This document shows, piece after piece, positions 7,796 to 14,175 of a stretch of DNA of 15,578 bases (position 1 is its first letter; each line of letters begins with the position of its first letter). Origin of the DNA: JACCXJ01 sp052387115. Lineage in GTDB: Bacteria > Pseudomonadota > Gammaproteobacteria > JACCXJ01. A program made the translations under genes and the position numbers. The notes beneath the pieces were generated by a model. That model did not search any database and was not told the origin of the DNA. It saw only the letters and a list, made by a program, of their open reading frames with translations. The DNA lies in contig JBQTJM010000195.1 of the NCBI GenBank assembly GCA_052387115.1, positions 1 through 15,578 on the forward strand, given 5' to 3'.

Positions 7796-10243
7796 CTAAA
7801 CGATGATCCGATTCCAGCGTCCGTATTGGTTTCGCACCGGGCCGCGCGGGATGGACAAACCTATCAATATAACCCCCGCGAGTACCCCGGCCCAATCCGC
7901 GAGCGCCGTACCGCCATCGAAGAGCAACGGCGCGCCGATCAGCGCGATCCCGAGCAATATATTGATGAAGCGCAGGGGCCGCGCCATTTCGGCCAGCGCG
8001 GACATCGAAACGGTGATGATCAGCGCGCCCAACAGATGATCACTGTCTGCTTGCGCGCCTATGCTGCCGAAGCTGAGGCGGGTACACATGAGCCAGATCC
8101 CGACCGCCAGCGAAGCGGCCAGGCTCCACGGCAGGTTGACCCCTCCGCCCAAGCTTTCCCTGATCACGGTGCGGGCCGGCGCCGCAAACTCGTCTCTCGG
8201 ATCTTCGCTGCCGCCCTCGATCGTGTCGCCGAACAAGAACGCCCGCAGGAGCGATTGACCCTGGCGCCGGCGCTCGAGTAGGAATTGGCCGGAGGCGAGC
8301 AGCTCGTCAAACGAATACGGGATCTGCAGCAGCATCGCCACCGCGGCCACCAAGCACAGCGTGCACCAGGTGCCGATGACGATCGGCTGAATGATGATGA
8401 AGAAAATACTGACCGCGCCCAAGGGAACGATCATGAGGCCGAAAAGGATCACCACGCAGGGCGCGGTGCGCCAGCGCCGCCGGTCGCCGAGGACGCCGGT
8501 GAGGATCTCCAGGATGTACGTCACGGCCCCGAGTCCTGCGTCGGGAACCGGCCAGGCTTTGGAAACCTCGGAGGTGATGACCCGCTCGGTGCCGTTACCG
8601 AAGAGCGGATCCCACGCCGAGTCGATATGACCCAACTGGTAAGCGGCGAGGTAGCGGGACACAAACAGGCCGACAAAGGCCAGCGCGATCATCGGCAGGC
8701 GCTGTAGCCAGCCGGAAGGGTTGTAGTCCCATCCCGGCGGAACATCCGGCCCGCTCGCCAGCGCGATGGGGCTCACGCCGGGTACGGGTGGCAAGAGGAG
8801 CGCGAAGCCGATCACCAGCGTGCCGACCAGCGTGTCGTTGAGATAGGCCGCCGCACTCGGCGTCCAGAACACCAGCGGCGCGAACAGGAGCCAGGTCCCG
8901 GCGGCGGCAGTTGCGAACCGCGCCCAGCTCATGCGGCCCGACAGCGACAGCAATGCGAGGACCATCACCGCGGCCCCGCTTGCGATGTCGCTCCAAACCA
9001 TCGCCGCATCCCCGTAGGCAAGCATGGGAGGGCTTGTTATCAGCCAGGCGCCGAGACCCATATTCGCGAAATGCGCCCACCGGCTGTTGGCGCGCGCCTC
9101 GCGCATGGACGCCTCGTGGCTACGCAGCAGTCGATCGCCGGGGATCTGCTGTTGTTGGGCCTCCTTGAGCCAAACGGGCGGGGTGAGGTCGTGTTCGTGA
9201 TACCACGCCAGCGGATCGGCGCGAAGTGCCTCGACCATCTTGGGCAGCGTCTCGTGCAACGAATGCTTGGGCTCCCAGCCCAAGAGAGAGCGCGCGCGGG
9301 AGCTGTCGATCTCGAAATGGTCGTCCGCCATCTCGACCATGTAGGGCTTAATGAACGGCTCTTCGCCCTGATCGATAACATCCGGCAAGAGCGTCGCCGC
9401 CTTGTGCTGGAGCCAAGCGCCGGCCTTGGCCGCCAATTCCGGTACCTGCCCGGTCTCCCATTCGGTCTCGCCGTGGATCAGGAACGCCAGCCGGTTTTGC
9501 AACGCCTCGTAGCTCATCCCCTGTGGCTCACCGACCAGCAAGGGGAGCTCGGCCGGGAGCGATCCGCGGCGCTCCACCAGACGTACAAAGGCATCGATCA
9601 CGTCTTCGATGTGGATGAAAGACTGCCCGATCGCGGGGTCCGCGGCATACAGGTGCGCGGCCAGGTGGCGCTCGTAAATGCGCCGGATCTGATGGGCTAG
9701 AAAGGCTGAGCCGCAGCGGTCATCGTACATGCCGGCGATGCGCAACAGCACGTAAGGGATCCGACCGTGGTGCTCGCGGATCGCCTCCTCTGTCTTCAGT
9801 TTCGATTGCGGGTAAGGCCAGTTGGCTTCCAGCGGGGCATCCTCGGCGATCGGCAGGCCCGGACGGGTCGGCGCGTGGACCAGCATGGTGCTGGCGTACA
9901 CGAACTGCTCGACGTCGAAGTCTTGCAACGCGCTGAGCAACCGGCGCGTACCATCCACGTTGACGGCATCGTACAACGGATTGGGTTCCCCCGAGAGATC
10001 GAAATATGCTGCCAGATGCAGCACCGAAGCGATGCGATCGCCATGCTGCTCCTTGATCTCTGCGAGCCCCCGGCGCACGCTTTCATCGGAAGTCAGATCG
10101 ACGACGACGCTATCGTGAGAGGAGTCCCCGCGATCACGGTCTACCCCGACCACGTGAAAGCGCCCCTCGAGAGCGTGACAGAGCGCCGAGCCAATGGCGC
10201 CCTCGCTGCCGGTGACGATAACGATAGGTTTACGGTCCCTCAT
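7796..10243 (-). CDS. NAD-dependent epimerase/dehydratase fused to SPW repeats and a VKOR-like membrane domain
   Basis: The ATG at 10243 (815 aa) is preferred because the dinucleotide fold then begins at once; an in-frame GTG at 10276 would add 11 residues (MKVYECAACAS). Residues 1 to about 350 are a cytosolic extended SDR: TGSEGAIG at 11-18 binds NAD(P), and YPQSK supplies catalytic Tyr144 and Lys148. From about 395 the protein is membrane-bound. A first SPW-type segment (GLGAWLITSPP, about 396-490) leads to a VKOR-like bundle (about 515-650) with the CTLC redox pair Cys627/Cys630, and a second SPW-like pair of helices ends the protein (about 730-800). VKOR-family proteins pass electrons between quinone and periplasmic thiols, but the usual loop cysteine pair is missing here. 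Fusion of all parts in one frame is seen directly; the substrate is unknown. Its upstream region is replaced by the scar at 10285-10767. Confidence 0.85.
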   Translation of the reverse strand: MRDRKPIVIVTGSEGAIGSALCHALEGRFHVVGVDRDRGDSSHDSVVVDLTSDESVRRGLAEIKEQHGDRIASVLHLAAYFDLSGEPNPLYDAVNVDGTRRLLSALQDFDVEQFVYASTMLVHAPTRPGLPIAEDAPLEANWPYPQSKLKTEEAIREHHGRIPYVLLRIAGMYDDRCGSAFLAHQIRRIYERHLAAHLYAADPAIGQSFIHIEDVIDAFVRLVERRGSLPAELPLLVGEPQGMSYEALQNRLAFLIHGETEWETGQVPELAAKAGAWLQHKAATLLPDVIDQGEEPFIKPYMVEMADDHFEIDSSRARSLLGWEPKHSLHETLPKMVEALRADPLAWYHEHDLTPPVWLKEAQQQQIPGDRLLRSHEASMREARANSRWAHFANMGLGAWLITSPPMLAYGDAAMVWSDIASGAAVMVLALLSLSGRMSWARFATAAAGTWLLFAPLVFWTPSAAAYLNDTLVGTLVIGFALLLPPVPGVSPIALASGPDVPPGWDYNPSGWLQRLPMIALAFVGLFVSRYLAAYQLGHIDSAWDPLFGNGTERVITSEVSKAWPVPDAGLGAVTYILEILTGVLGDRRRWRTAPCVVILFGLMIVPLGAVSIFFIIIQPIVIGTWCTLCLVAAVAMLLQIPYSFDELLASGQFLLERRRQGQSLLRAFLFGDTIEGGSEDPRDEFAAPARTVIRESLGGGVNLPWSLAASLAVGIWLMCTRLSFGSIGAQADSDHLLGALIITVSMSALAEMARPLRFINILLGIALIGAPLLFDGGTALADWAGVLAGVILIGLSIPRGPVRNQYGRWNRIIV

Positions 10244-10284
10244 GCTCGCACACGCGGCGCATTCGTATACCTTCACAAGCGGCC

Positions 10285-10622
10285 ATGGCTTCGAGGAGGT
10301 CTATAGCGAGCGCATCTTCGAGCTGTTCCAGCGCCTGCACGGCCGCGATGGGTACGAGGGCACGGGGATGGGTCGCGATCTACCGCAATCGTCGCGCGTC
10401 ACGGCGGCACCATCCGCGGGCACAGTGCCTCCGGGCACGGAGCCACCTTCATCGTCACCTTAGCGGTCACGCACGAGGAGAACCCGGCATGAGACCACAG
10501 GGGAAATCCGTCACGATACTCATGGCCGACGACGATGCAGACGACCGCTTAATGACCCAGGAGGCCTTCGCCGACGCCCACCTGCGCAACGATCTGCGTT
10601 TCGTCGAAGACGGGGCCGAGTT
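10285..10622 (+). pseudogene. Degenerate second copy of the histidine kinase end and receiver start
   Basis: Bases 10290-10622 align with 931-1266: the C-terminal ATPase part of the kinase, the ATGA junction, and about the first 44 codons of the receiver. By eye the match is about 93%, with roughly 20 substitutions and two 2-base deletions (near the GMGLAI codons and just after, about 10372 and 10390), which break the kinase frame. The receiver copy keeps its ATG at 10490 and reads ILMADDDADD, but homology stops abruptly at 10622, where unrelated sequence begins, before the phospho-acceptor site. The original overlap of the two genes is preserved, so this is a copied DNA segment rather than two independent remnants. 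It cannot make a working kinase or receiver. Confidence 0.9.
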
Positions 10623-10692
10623 GGGCTTGTTACCAGCCAAGCGCCGAGCCCATATTCTTCGCGAAATGCGCCCACCGGCTGCTGGCGTGCGC
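10623..10692 (-). pseudogene. Degenerate fragment of an SPW-domain gene joined to the receiver remnant
   Basis: Bases 10623 to about 10692 match 9030 to about 9096, an internal piece of the fusion gene coding on the minus strand for the stretch around RWAHFANMGLGAWLITS, the entry to the first SPW segment. Differences are a 1-base deletion, a 3-base insertion and several substitutions. The match begins exactly where the receiver copy ends, so two source segments about 7.8 kb apart are fused here without a spacer. Both copies have the same orientation as their sources. No coding capacity remains. Confidence 0.8.
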
Positions 10693-10696
10693 TGCT

Positions 10697-10767
10697 GCAC
10701 CACTCCTGGAGTGCGGGGAGCAGACTCTCCTGGGACAAGATTTCGAGCGCTTCCGAATCTCCAGGAG
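10697..10767. repeat. Double dyad element (REP- or MITE-like) next to the scar
   Basis: First dyad: CACTCC-T-GGAGTG at 10701-10713, partly flanked by GCAC/GTGC. Second, longer dyad: CTCCTGG (10727-10733) pairs with CCAGGAG (10761-10767), then AGATT (10738-10742) pairs with AATCT (10756-10760), and CG pairs with CG around an 8-base loop. There is a 4-base bulge (GACA) on one side and a single T bulge. The two dyads share the CTCCTGGAG core. No reading frame explains it. It may be a repetitive extragenic palindrome, a transposon end or a structured RNA. Confidence 0.5.
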
Positions 10768-11117
10768 CCGCTGTTTGTGGCTGTAATCCGGTCTTCATGA
10801 CTGGCTGCCGCGTAGCACCCTCTCGAGGCCACCGCCGAATCGATGCCCTTGGCGTGGACTATACAGCATTTCGGATAGACGCATTCATAGACTCAGATCC
10901 ACGCCCTCGGCCTGGGCCGAAGCGTTGATTTTGGTCTTTGGGACAACCAAATAGCCAATACCGGCACAATAAAACCCGCGTCTGTCGCTTTTTTCGTCCC
11001 GCGTAGCACGAGTCCGGTGCACGGGATAGAACTACGGCAGTACGCAATAGGCTCGAGTCCTTCTGCCGCTTGGAGGAGCTTGTTAAGGTGGGGCGCCAAT
11101 TTGCTAAAACCCCATGG
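10768..11117. other. 350-bp intergenic region, no gene recognised
   Basis: No open frame here has a recognisable domain or a good ribosome binding site. An 11-base direct repeat, CCGCGTAGCAC, occurs at about 10808-10818 and 10999-11009. The stretch lies beyond the stop of the hibernation-factor gene (stop at 11118, minus) and beyond the scar, so it probably holds 3' untranslated sequence plus debris. No clear terminator was found. Confidence 0.4.
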
Positions 11118-12263
11118 CTAATATCGCAATACCGCTGCCGAAAGGTCTCCACCTGGCACTTCGCCTGGCTTGACAACGTATACGGTTCCGCCGTTGAGGT
11201 AGGTTTGCACTGCCGCGAGATCGAGCAGGTCCTCATCGTTCGGATGCGCAGCGTCGTGCAGATCGATCACACGTTTCTCTGAATCGAAGGTGCCCCATTG
11301 GCGCACGCCGCTGGCGACAAACAAGGTCTCGATCCGACCATCAACGGCGGCAAGTAAGACCTCAGTGAGTCGCTTGGAGCTCTTTTCCCGGCTCGCCATG
11401 GCATAGAACCTCTCTCGCGCTTCGCTGCGTCTGGCATGAAAGCGAGGGCCGACGAGCTGCCACGCTTGCTCGTGCAGCGCTTCACCACCTCGGGTCTCAG
11501 GATTTCCGATGATCCCCTCCTCCAGCACTTCTGGATAGCCGCTCACGGCGCGGTAGATCGGCAACAAATAGTCCACACCTGCGAGAACAAGCGGCGCCCC
11601 GGTATGACCGAGAGACTTCTTCAGGCCCTCATCGACCAACGATAAAAACTTGCGGAGCTCCGGCTTGACATCGTCTTTCCCGGCGCCTTGGGCATGATAG
11701 ATAGGCGAGCTAACATCGCCACCACCGGTGTGAAGCTGCAGGTGTTCTTCCGTGAGGTCATGGCCGAGCGCATCGGCAAGCGAGCGGGGAACCTCCTCGC
11801 CCAGAATGACTTCACTGATGTGATCGCGGCTGCCCTGAAATAACCGTACCTGGTTTTGGCTAAGGGCAAGCAGGTAGAAAGCCCCATCTCCGCTGATCAG
11901 AGGAAAAAGCGGCTTCAAGTGAAAGCGGTGTTCGACCACGGCCAATTCTTCGAACCTCTCCGCCAGGCAAAATGATTGCGCGAACCCCCGGGCAAGGAAA
12001 AAGGCGAGTCCGTCGGATTGGTGCTGCCAAAAGTCGTCATCCTGGAGACGCTGTTGCGCGGGATTCAACAGCGCTTCGATCTCCGGTTTTTTTTTCTCTT
12101 GTTCCTTGAGTTGAGATTCAACCTCGCTTATCAGGTTCTTGAAGCGAATCGGGCCCTGTTGGATCTCGACACCCGTGCGCGCGGTCGGCATGAACAGCGA
12201 CACATGCGGTCCCTCTTCCCGATGCCCTGCCAGGGCGCGCAGCTCGTCGTTCGAAATCATCAT
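11118..12263 (-). CDS. Balon-like / baeRF-family ribosome hibernation factor
   Basis: The 381-aa protein matches my knowledge of the bacterial homologues of archaeal-eukaryotic release factor aeRF1 (baeRF group), named in databases after Psychrobacter Balon (AOC03_06830). Supporting signatures are the N-terminal VSLFMPTARTGVEIQQGPIR, FHLKPLFPLISGDGAFYLLA (115-134), LVLAGVDYLLPIY, LDLAAVQTYLNGGTVYVV and the C-terminal AAVLRY. Balon binds the empty ribosomal A site during cold shock or starvation and protects idle ribosomes. The GGQ release motif is absent; a Gly-rich HAQGAGKDD loop (190-198) follows TGGGD near 179-183, so it is unlikely to be a peptide release factor. ATG codons at 12263 and 12260 both lie very close to GAGGA (12264-12268); the second is slightly better spaced. 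It starts 9 bp after the stop of the broken SOD gene and is probably the last gene of that operon. Confidence 0.8.
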   Translation of the reverse strand: MMISNDELRALAGHREEGPHVSLFMPTARTGVEIQQGPIRFKNLISEVESQLKEQEKKKPEIEALLNPAQQRLQDDDFWQHQSDGLAFFLARGFAQSFCLAERFEELAVVEHRFHLKPLFPLISGDGAFYLLALSQNQVRLFQGSRDHISEVILGEEVPRSLADALGHDLTEEHLQLHTGGGDVSSPIYHAQGAGKDDVKPELRKFLSLVDEGLKKSLGHTGAPLVLAGVDYLLPIYRAVSGYPEVLEEGIIGNPETRGGEALHEQAWQLVGPRFHARRSEARERFYAMASREKSSKRLTEVLLAAVDGRIETLFVASGVRQWGTFDSEKRVIDLHDAAHPNDEDLLDLAAVQTYLNGGTVYVVKPGEVPGGDLSAAVLRY

Positions 12264-12272
12264 TCCTCGGCT

Positions 12273-12705
12273 TTACTCGAATCTCGGGCGCCGATAGGAA
12301 GGGGCCGCTGCGTCCTCCTGCAAGCGCCTTTCGACCGCGTCCCAGTCGATGTTGGAGAAAAAGGCCTGGATGGACTTGGGCCGCTCCGACGGCTTTAGTC
12401 GAGCAAGAAAGCGTGTTCCCAGAGGTCCATCACGAGGATTGGGGTAAAGCCAGCGACATTGCCGACCTCAACACCATGCCGTAGTACTCAAGCCCAACCG
12501 GCGTGTAAGCTCCGGGTAGGTCCGGCATCTCCTCTTGATCGACCTTGCCGTTGGCCAGGAACCTTGCAATCTGCTCTCTCAGGTTGTTGGTTTCCTTGAC
12601 GTGGCCCTCGTAGAGCTTGAAGTGCATCTTGAGCGTACGATCGGAGATGCCATTGAGCCCATTGAGGGCGAACTGTTTGGGGGTATAGGGCGGTTTGTTA
12701 CTCAT
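12273..12705 (-). pseudogene. Fe/Mn superoxide dismutase, inactivated by internal deletion and frameshift
   Basis: The start (ATG 12705, after GAGGAGGAGCGG) and the first 79 codons are normal for a divergent Fe/Mn SOD: PYTPKQFALNGLNGISDRTL, then MHFKLYEGHVKETN with a probable metal-ligand His. After EYYGMVL the sequence jumps to the C-terminal third in another frame (EVGNVAGFTPILVMDLWEHA, which carries the Asp and His ligands). A second lesion, one missing base in a Tyr codon after AFLLD, creates a stop; the next frame continues KPSERPKSIQAFFSNIDWD to a natural TAA at 12273. About 60 central codons, expected to include another metal-ligand His, are lost. As written, translation stops at 12430 after 91 residues. 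An assembly error could explain the 1-base lesion, but not easily the large deletion. Confidence 0.88.
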
Positions 12706-12818
12706 CCGCTCCTCCTCTAGAAGCACGGCTTGCCTTGATCTCTCGTGCTCAGCGCAACAGGATGGGTGCGCCTGTTACAAGGTGGCGGCGTGCGAGCGAT
12801 GCCCGATCCGCCTCGGGA

Positions 12819-13025
12819 TTATCGTCCGTCTATCGTGAAGGAAATCTTGACGTTGACCCGGTAGTAGGTGATCCGATCGTTCTCGACCGTCGCCTCCATC
12901 TCTTGGATATAGATAGATTTGATGTTGCGCACCGTCTTGGCAGCCTCCTGAACCGCGAGCTGCGCGGCGTCCTCCCAGCTCTTCTCGGATTGCGCCAATA
13001 TTTCGACAACCTTTAGCATAGTCAT
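12819..13025 (-). CDS. Dodecin family protein
   Basis: The 68-aa protein has the full dodecin fold: a beta-strand (MLKVVEILAQS), one long helix (SWEDAAQLAVQEAAKTV) and two strands (SIYIQEMEATV and YYRVNVKISFTID). Dodecins form hollow 12-mers that store or buffer flavins in the cytosol; some members bind other ligands. Aligned by eye with archaeal dodecin, the flavin-stacking Trp (Trp36 there) is Ser37 here, as in many bacterial dodecins, so flavin binding may be weak or different. The ATG at 13025 follows AAGGAGGAGAGACC; Met3 is a possible but poorer start. It lies between the copper-protein gene (131-bp gap) and the broken SOD gene (113-bp gap), all on the minus strand. Confidence 0.92.
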   Translation of the reverse strand: MTMLKVVEILAQSEKSWEDAAQLAVQEAAKTVRNIKSIYIQEMEATVENDRITYYRVNVKISFTIDGR

Positions 13026-13048
13026 GGTCTCTCCTCCTTAATGGACAG

Positions 13049-13065
13049 GGGTCAAAAATAGACCC
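13049..13065 (-). promoter_or_regulatory. Small hairpin just upstream of the dodecin gene
   Basis: GGGTC (13049-13053) and GACCC (13061-13065) flank an A/T-rich 7-base loop, 23 bp upstream of the dodecin ATG and just ahead of its ribosome binding site. On the minus strand the loop reads TATTTTT. It could be a leader hairpin or a weak terminator between the copper-protein and dodecin genes. Confidence 0.25.
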
Positions 13066-13156
13066 AACACCAGGGATCTTGACGTAGATTTAGTACATCG
13101 AAACTCCAGAGTAGCGATTTGAGGAAGACGTAGCAGGCGGATTATGGAGTAAGCCC

Positions 13157-13495
13157 TTAGGAGGCATGTGCCGCCATCTGCCGGCAGGACTCAGCGCAGC
13201 GGTGACAGGCCTCGGCGCAACGCTCCATGTGGGGATCATCCTGAAACTGCTGGCAGTCTTGAGCACACTGCGTGCAGGTTTCATCACACACACCGCAGGT
13301 TCGCCTATGCTGTAAGGAGCCGCGAAGCATGAAATTGGCGCTGGTCTGGCAGATCTCGGCGCAATCCAGCAACAACCGAATATGGCCCGCCTCCGCATGC
13401 CGGCCGCCCTGCTCTAGACAATAGGTAATGGTATTCAGGCAAATACCGTGGCAATTCAGGCATTCTTTGATGCACTGATGCAGGGTCTCTTTCAT
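13157..13495 (-). CDS. csp3: Four-helix-bundle copper-binding protein (Csp3-like, cytosolic)
   Basis: The ATG at 13495 is chosen because GGAGG lies just ahead (coding strand TTGGAGGTATGTATG); an upstream frame start at 13525 has no such site. The 112-aa protein contains 16 Cys in CxxxC and CxxC patterns along four amphipathic helices (CIKECLNCHGIC near 8-19, LLLDCAEIC, TCGVCDETCTQCAQDC, CAEACHRCAESC), plus several His. This is the layout of copper storage proteins, which load many Cu(I) ions into the core of each bundle. There is no signal peptide, so it belongs with cytosolic Csp3 rather than exported Csp1. It leads a minus-strand run with dodecin, the dead SOD and the hibernation factor. 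It would buffer cytosolic Cu(I). Repeats upstream (13516-13580) may be its control region. Confidence 0.92.
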   Translation of the reverse strand: MKETLHQCIKECLNCHGICLNTITYCLEQGGRHAEAGHIRLLLDCAEICQTSANFMLRGSLQHRRTCGVCDETCTQCAQDCQQFQDDPHMERCAEACHRCAESCRQMAAHAS

Positions 13496-13989
13496 ACATA
13501 CCTCCAAGATTCTTTGCCTGAGCACCAGGCAAGTTGAGTGCGGTGCGCTCAGGCGTTCCTATCAGGTCAGGATAGGTCAGCAATCTACATGCCAGTAATC
13601 CCGGAGCGGTGGGTGCTAGGCCTCCAATCGAGATGATTTTCCGATGGGACAGCGGAGCTCCCGCTCATTACCGATCAACAAGAGAGCGCCATCAGCGGGG
13701 TGTATAGCATGTAATTCTTACAAGCGACCGGTAAATGTTACAAAGAAAGTCGGCAGCTTGATATTTACCGCTGCGATTATTGTAGCGCTACTGCTGATTT
13801 CTCTGTTTGGACGCAGATGTGCTTGTTTCCAGGCGATGGCAGCGCCTATGCGGAAACCTTGAGGGAATTCTTTTGGAGGGATATTCAATACACTTAAGTA
13901 CGAGGGTAGCCTCTCCACGGGAAGAGCAGGGATGGCGGTCGTCTTTTTTTTTAAACAAGTCAAGATGGAGTAAGTAGAGGGGGTTCTAG
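13496..13989. other. 494-bp divergent intergenic region between csp3 and the Cys-rich fragment
   Basis: The two flanking genes diverge from here, so promoters for both should lie inside. Visible are an inverted repeat and a direct repeat on the csp3 side (13516-13580), an A/T-rich stretch near 13690-13800 and a run of nine T at about 13944-13952. A 72-codon frame at 13644-13862 contains a plausible membrane helix (GSLIFTAAIIVALLLISLF) but has no good ribosome binding site, so I do not call it a gene. Base composition is visibly less GC-rich than in the genes at 1-10243. Confidence 0.4.
13516..13580 (-). promoter_or_regulatory. Inverted and direct repeats upstream of csp3, candidate operator
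   Basis: GCCTGAGC (13516-13523) and GCTCAGGC (13547-13554) form an 8-bp inverted repeat that can extend by ACC/GGT with a 2-base bulge. Next to it AGGTCAG is repeated with a 10-bp period (13564-13570 and 13574-13580), one helical turn, as expected for paired regulator sites. All lie 21-85 bp upstream of the csp3 ATG. It does not match the CueR or CsoR operator patterns I know, so the regulator is unknown. Confidence 0.35.
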
Positions 13990-14175
13990 ATGGAGCCATG
14001 CGAAGTCTGTGGTAATGAGTATGACAAGGCCTTTGAAGTTCGGCTGGCCGGCCAGGCCCACACCCTTGACAGCTTTGAATGCGCCATCCATGCGCTCGCG
14101 CCGATCTGCGTGCATTGCGGCTGCAAGATCATCGTGCAATTCGTGCAAGTATTAACAACAACGGAGGAAATAGAG
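13990..14175 (+). pseudogene. Truncated small Cys-rich (zinc-finger-like) protein, open into the next gene
   Basis: The ATG at 13990 follows GAGGGGG. The first 48 residues look like a small conserved metal-binding protein: CEVCGNEYDKAFEV (Cys4, Cys7), then HTLDSFECAIHALAP and CVHCGCKII (Cys31, 40, 43, 45). As I recall the family, it continues past KII with a Gly/His stretch and another CCxxC pair; here it instead runs into QFVQVLTTTEEIE, which is the leader and ribosome binding site of the next gene, with no stop codon. The frame continues through that gene to 14496. The best reading is a deletion that removed the end of this gene. If translated it yields a 168-aa hybrid with the downstream lipoprotein signal buried inside. 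Confidence 0.6.

Noticed and set aside
10748..10771. Similarity of this stretch (tctccaggagccgct) to the kinase H-box region near 440-470
   Set aside because: Only about 15 contiguous bases match, and here they form the right arm of a dyad; chance is a simpler explanation than a third kinase fragment.
10859..11236. 125-codon minus-strand frame downstream of the hibernation factor
   Set aside because: It overlaps the conserved C-terminus of the hibernation factor in another frame and shows no domain.
11118..12263. Classical peptide release factor
   Set aside because: There is no GGQ motif and the family signatures point to the Balon/baeRF group.
13644..13862. 72-codon plus-strand frame with a hydrophobic segment
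   Set aside because: No ribosome binding site or recognisable family, and the part before the hydrophobic stretch looks non-coding.
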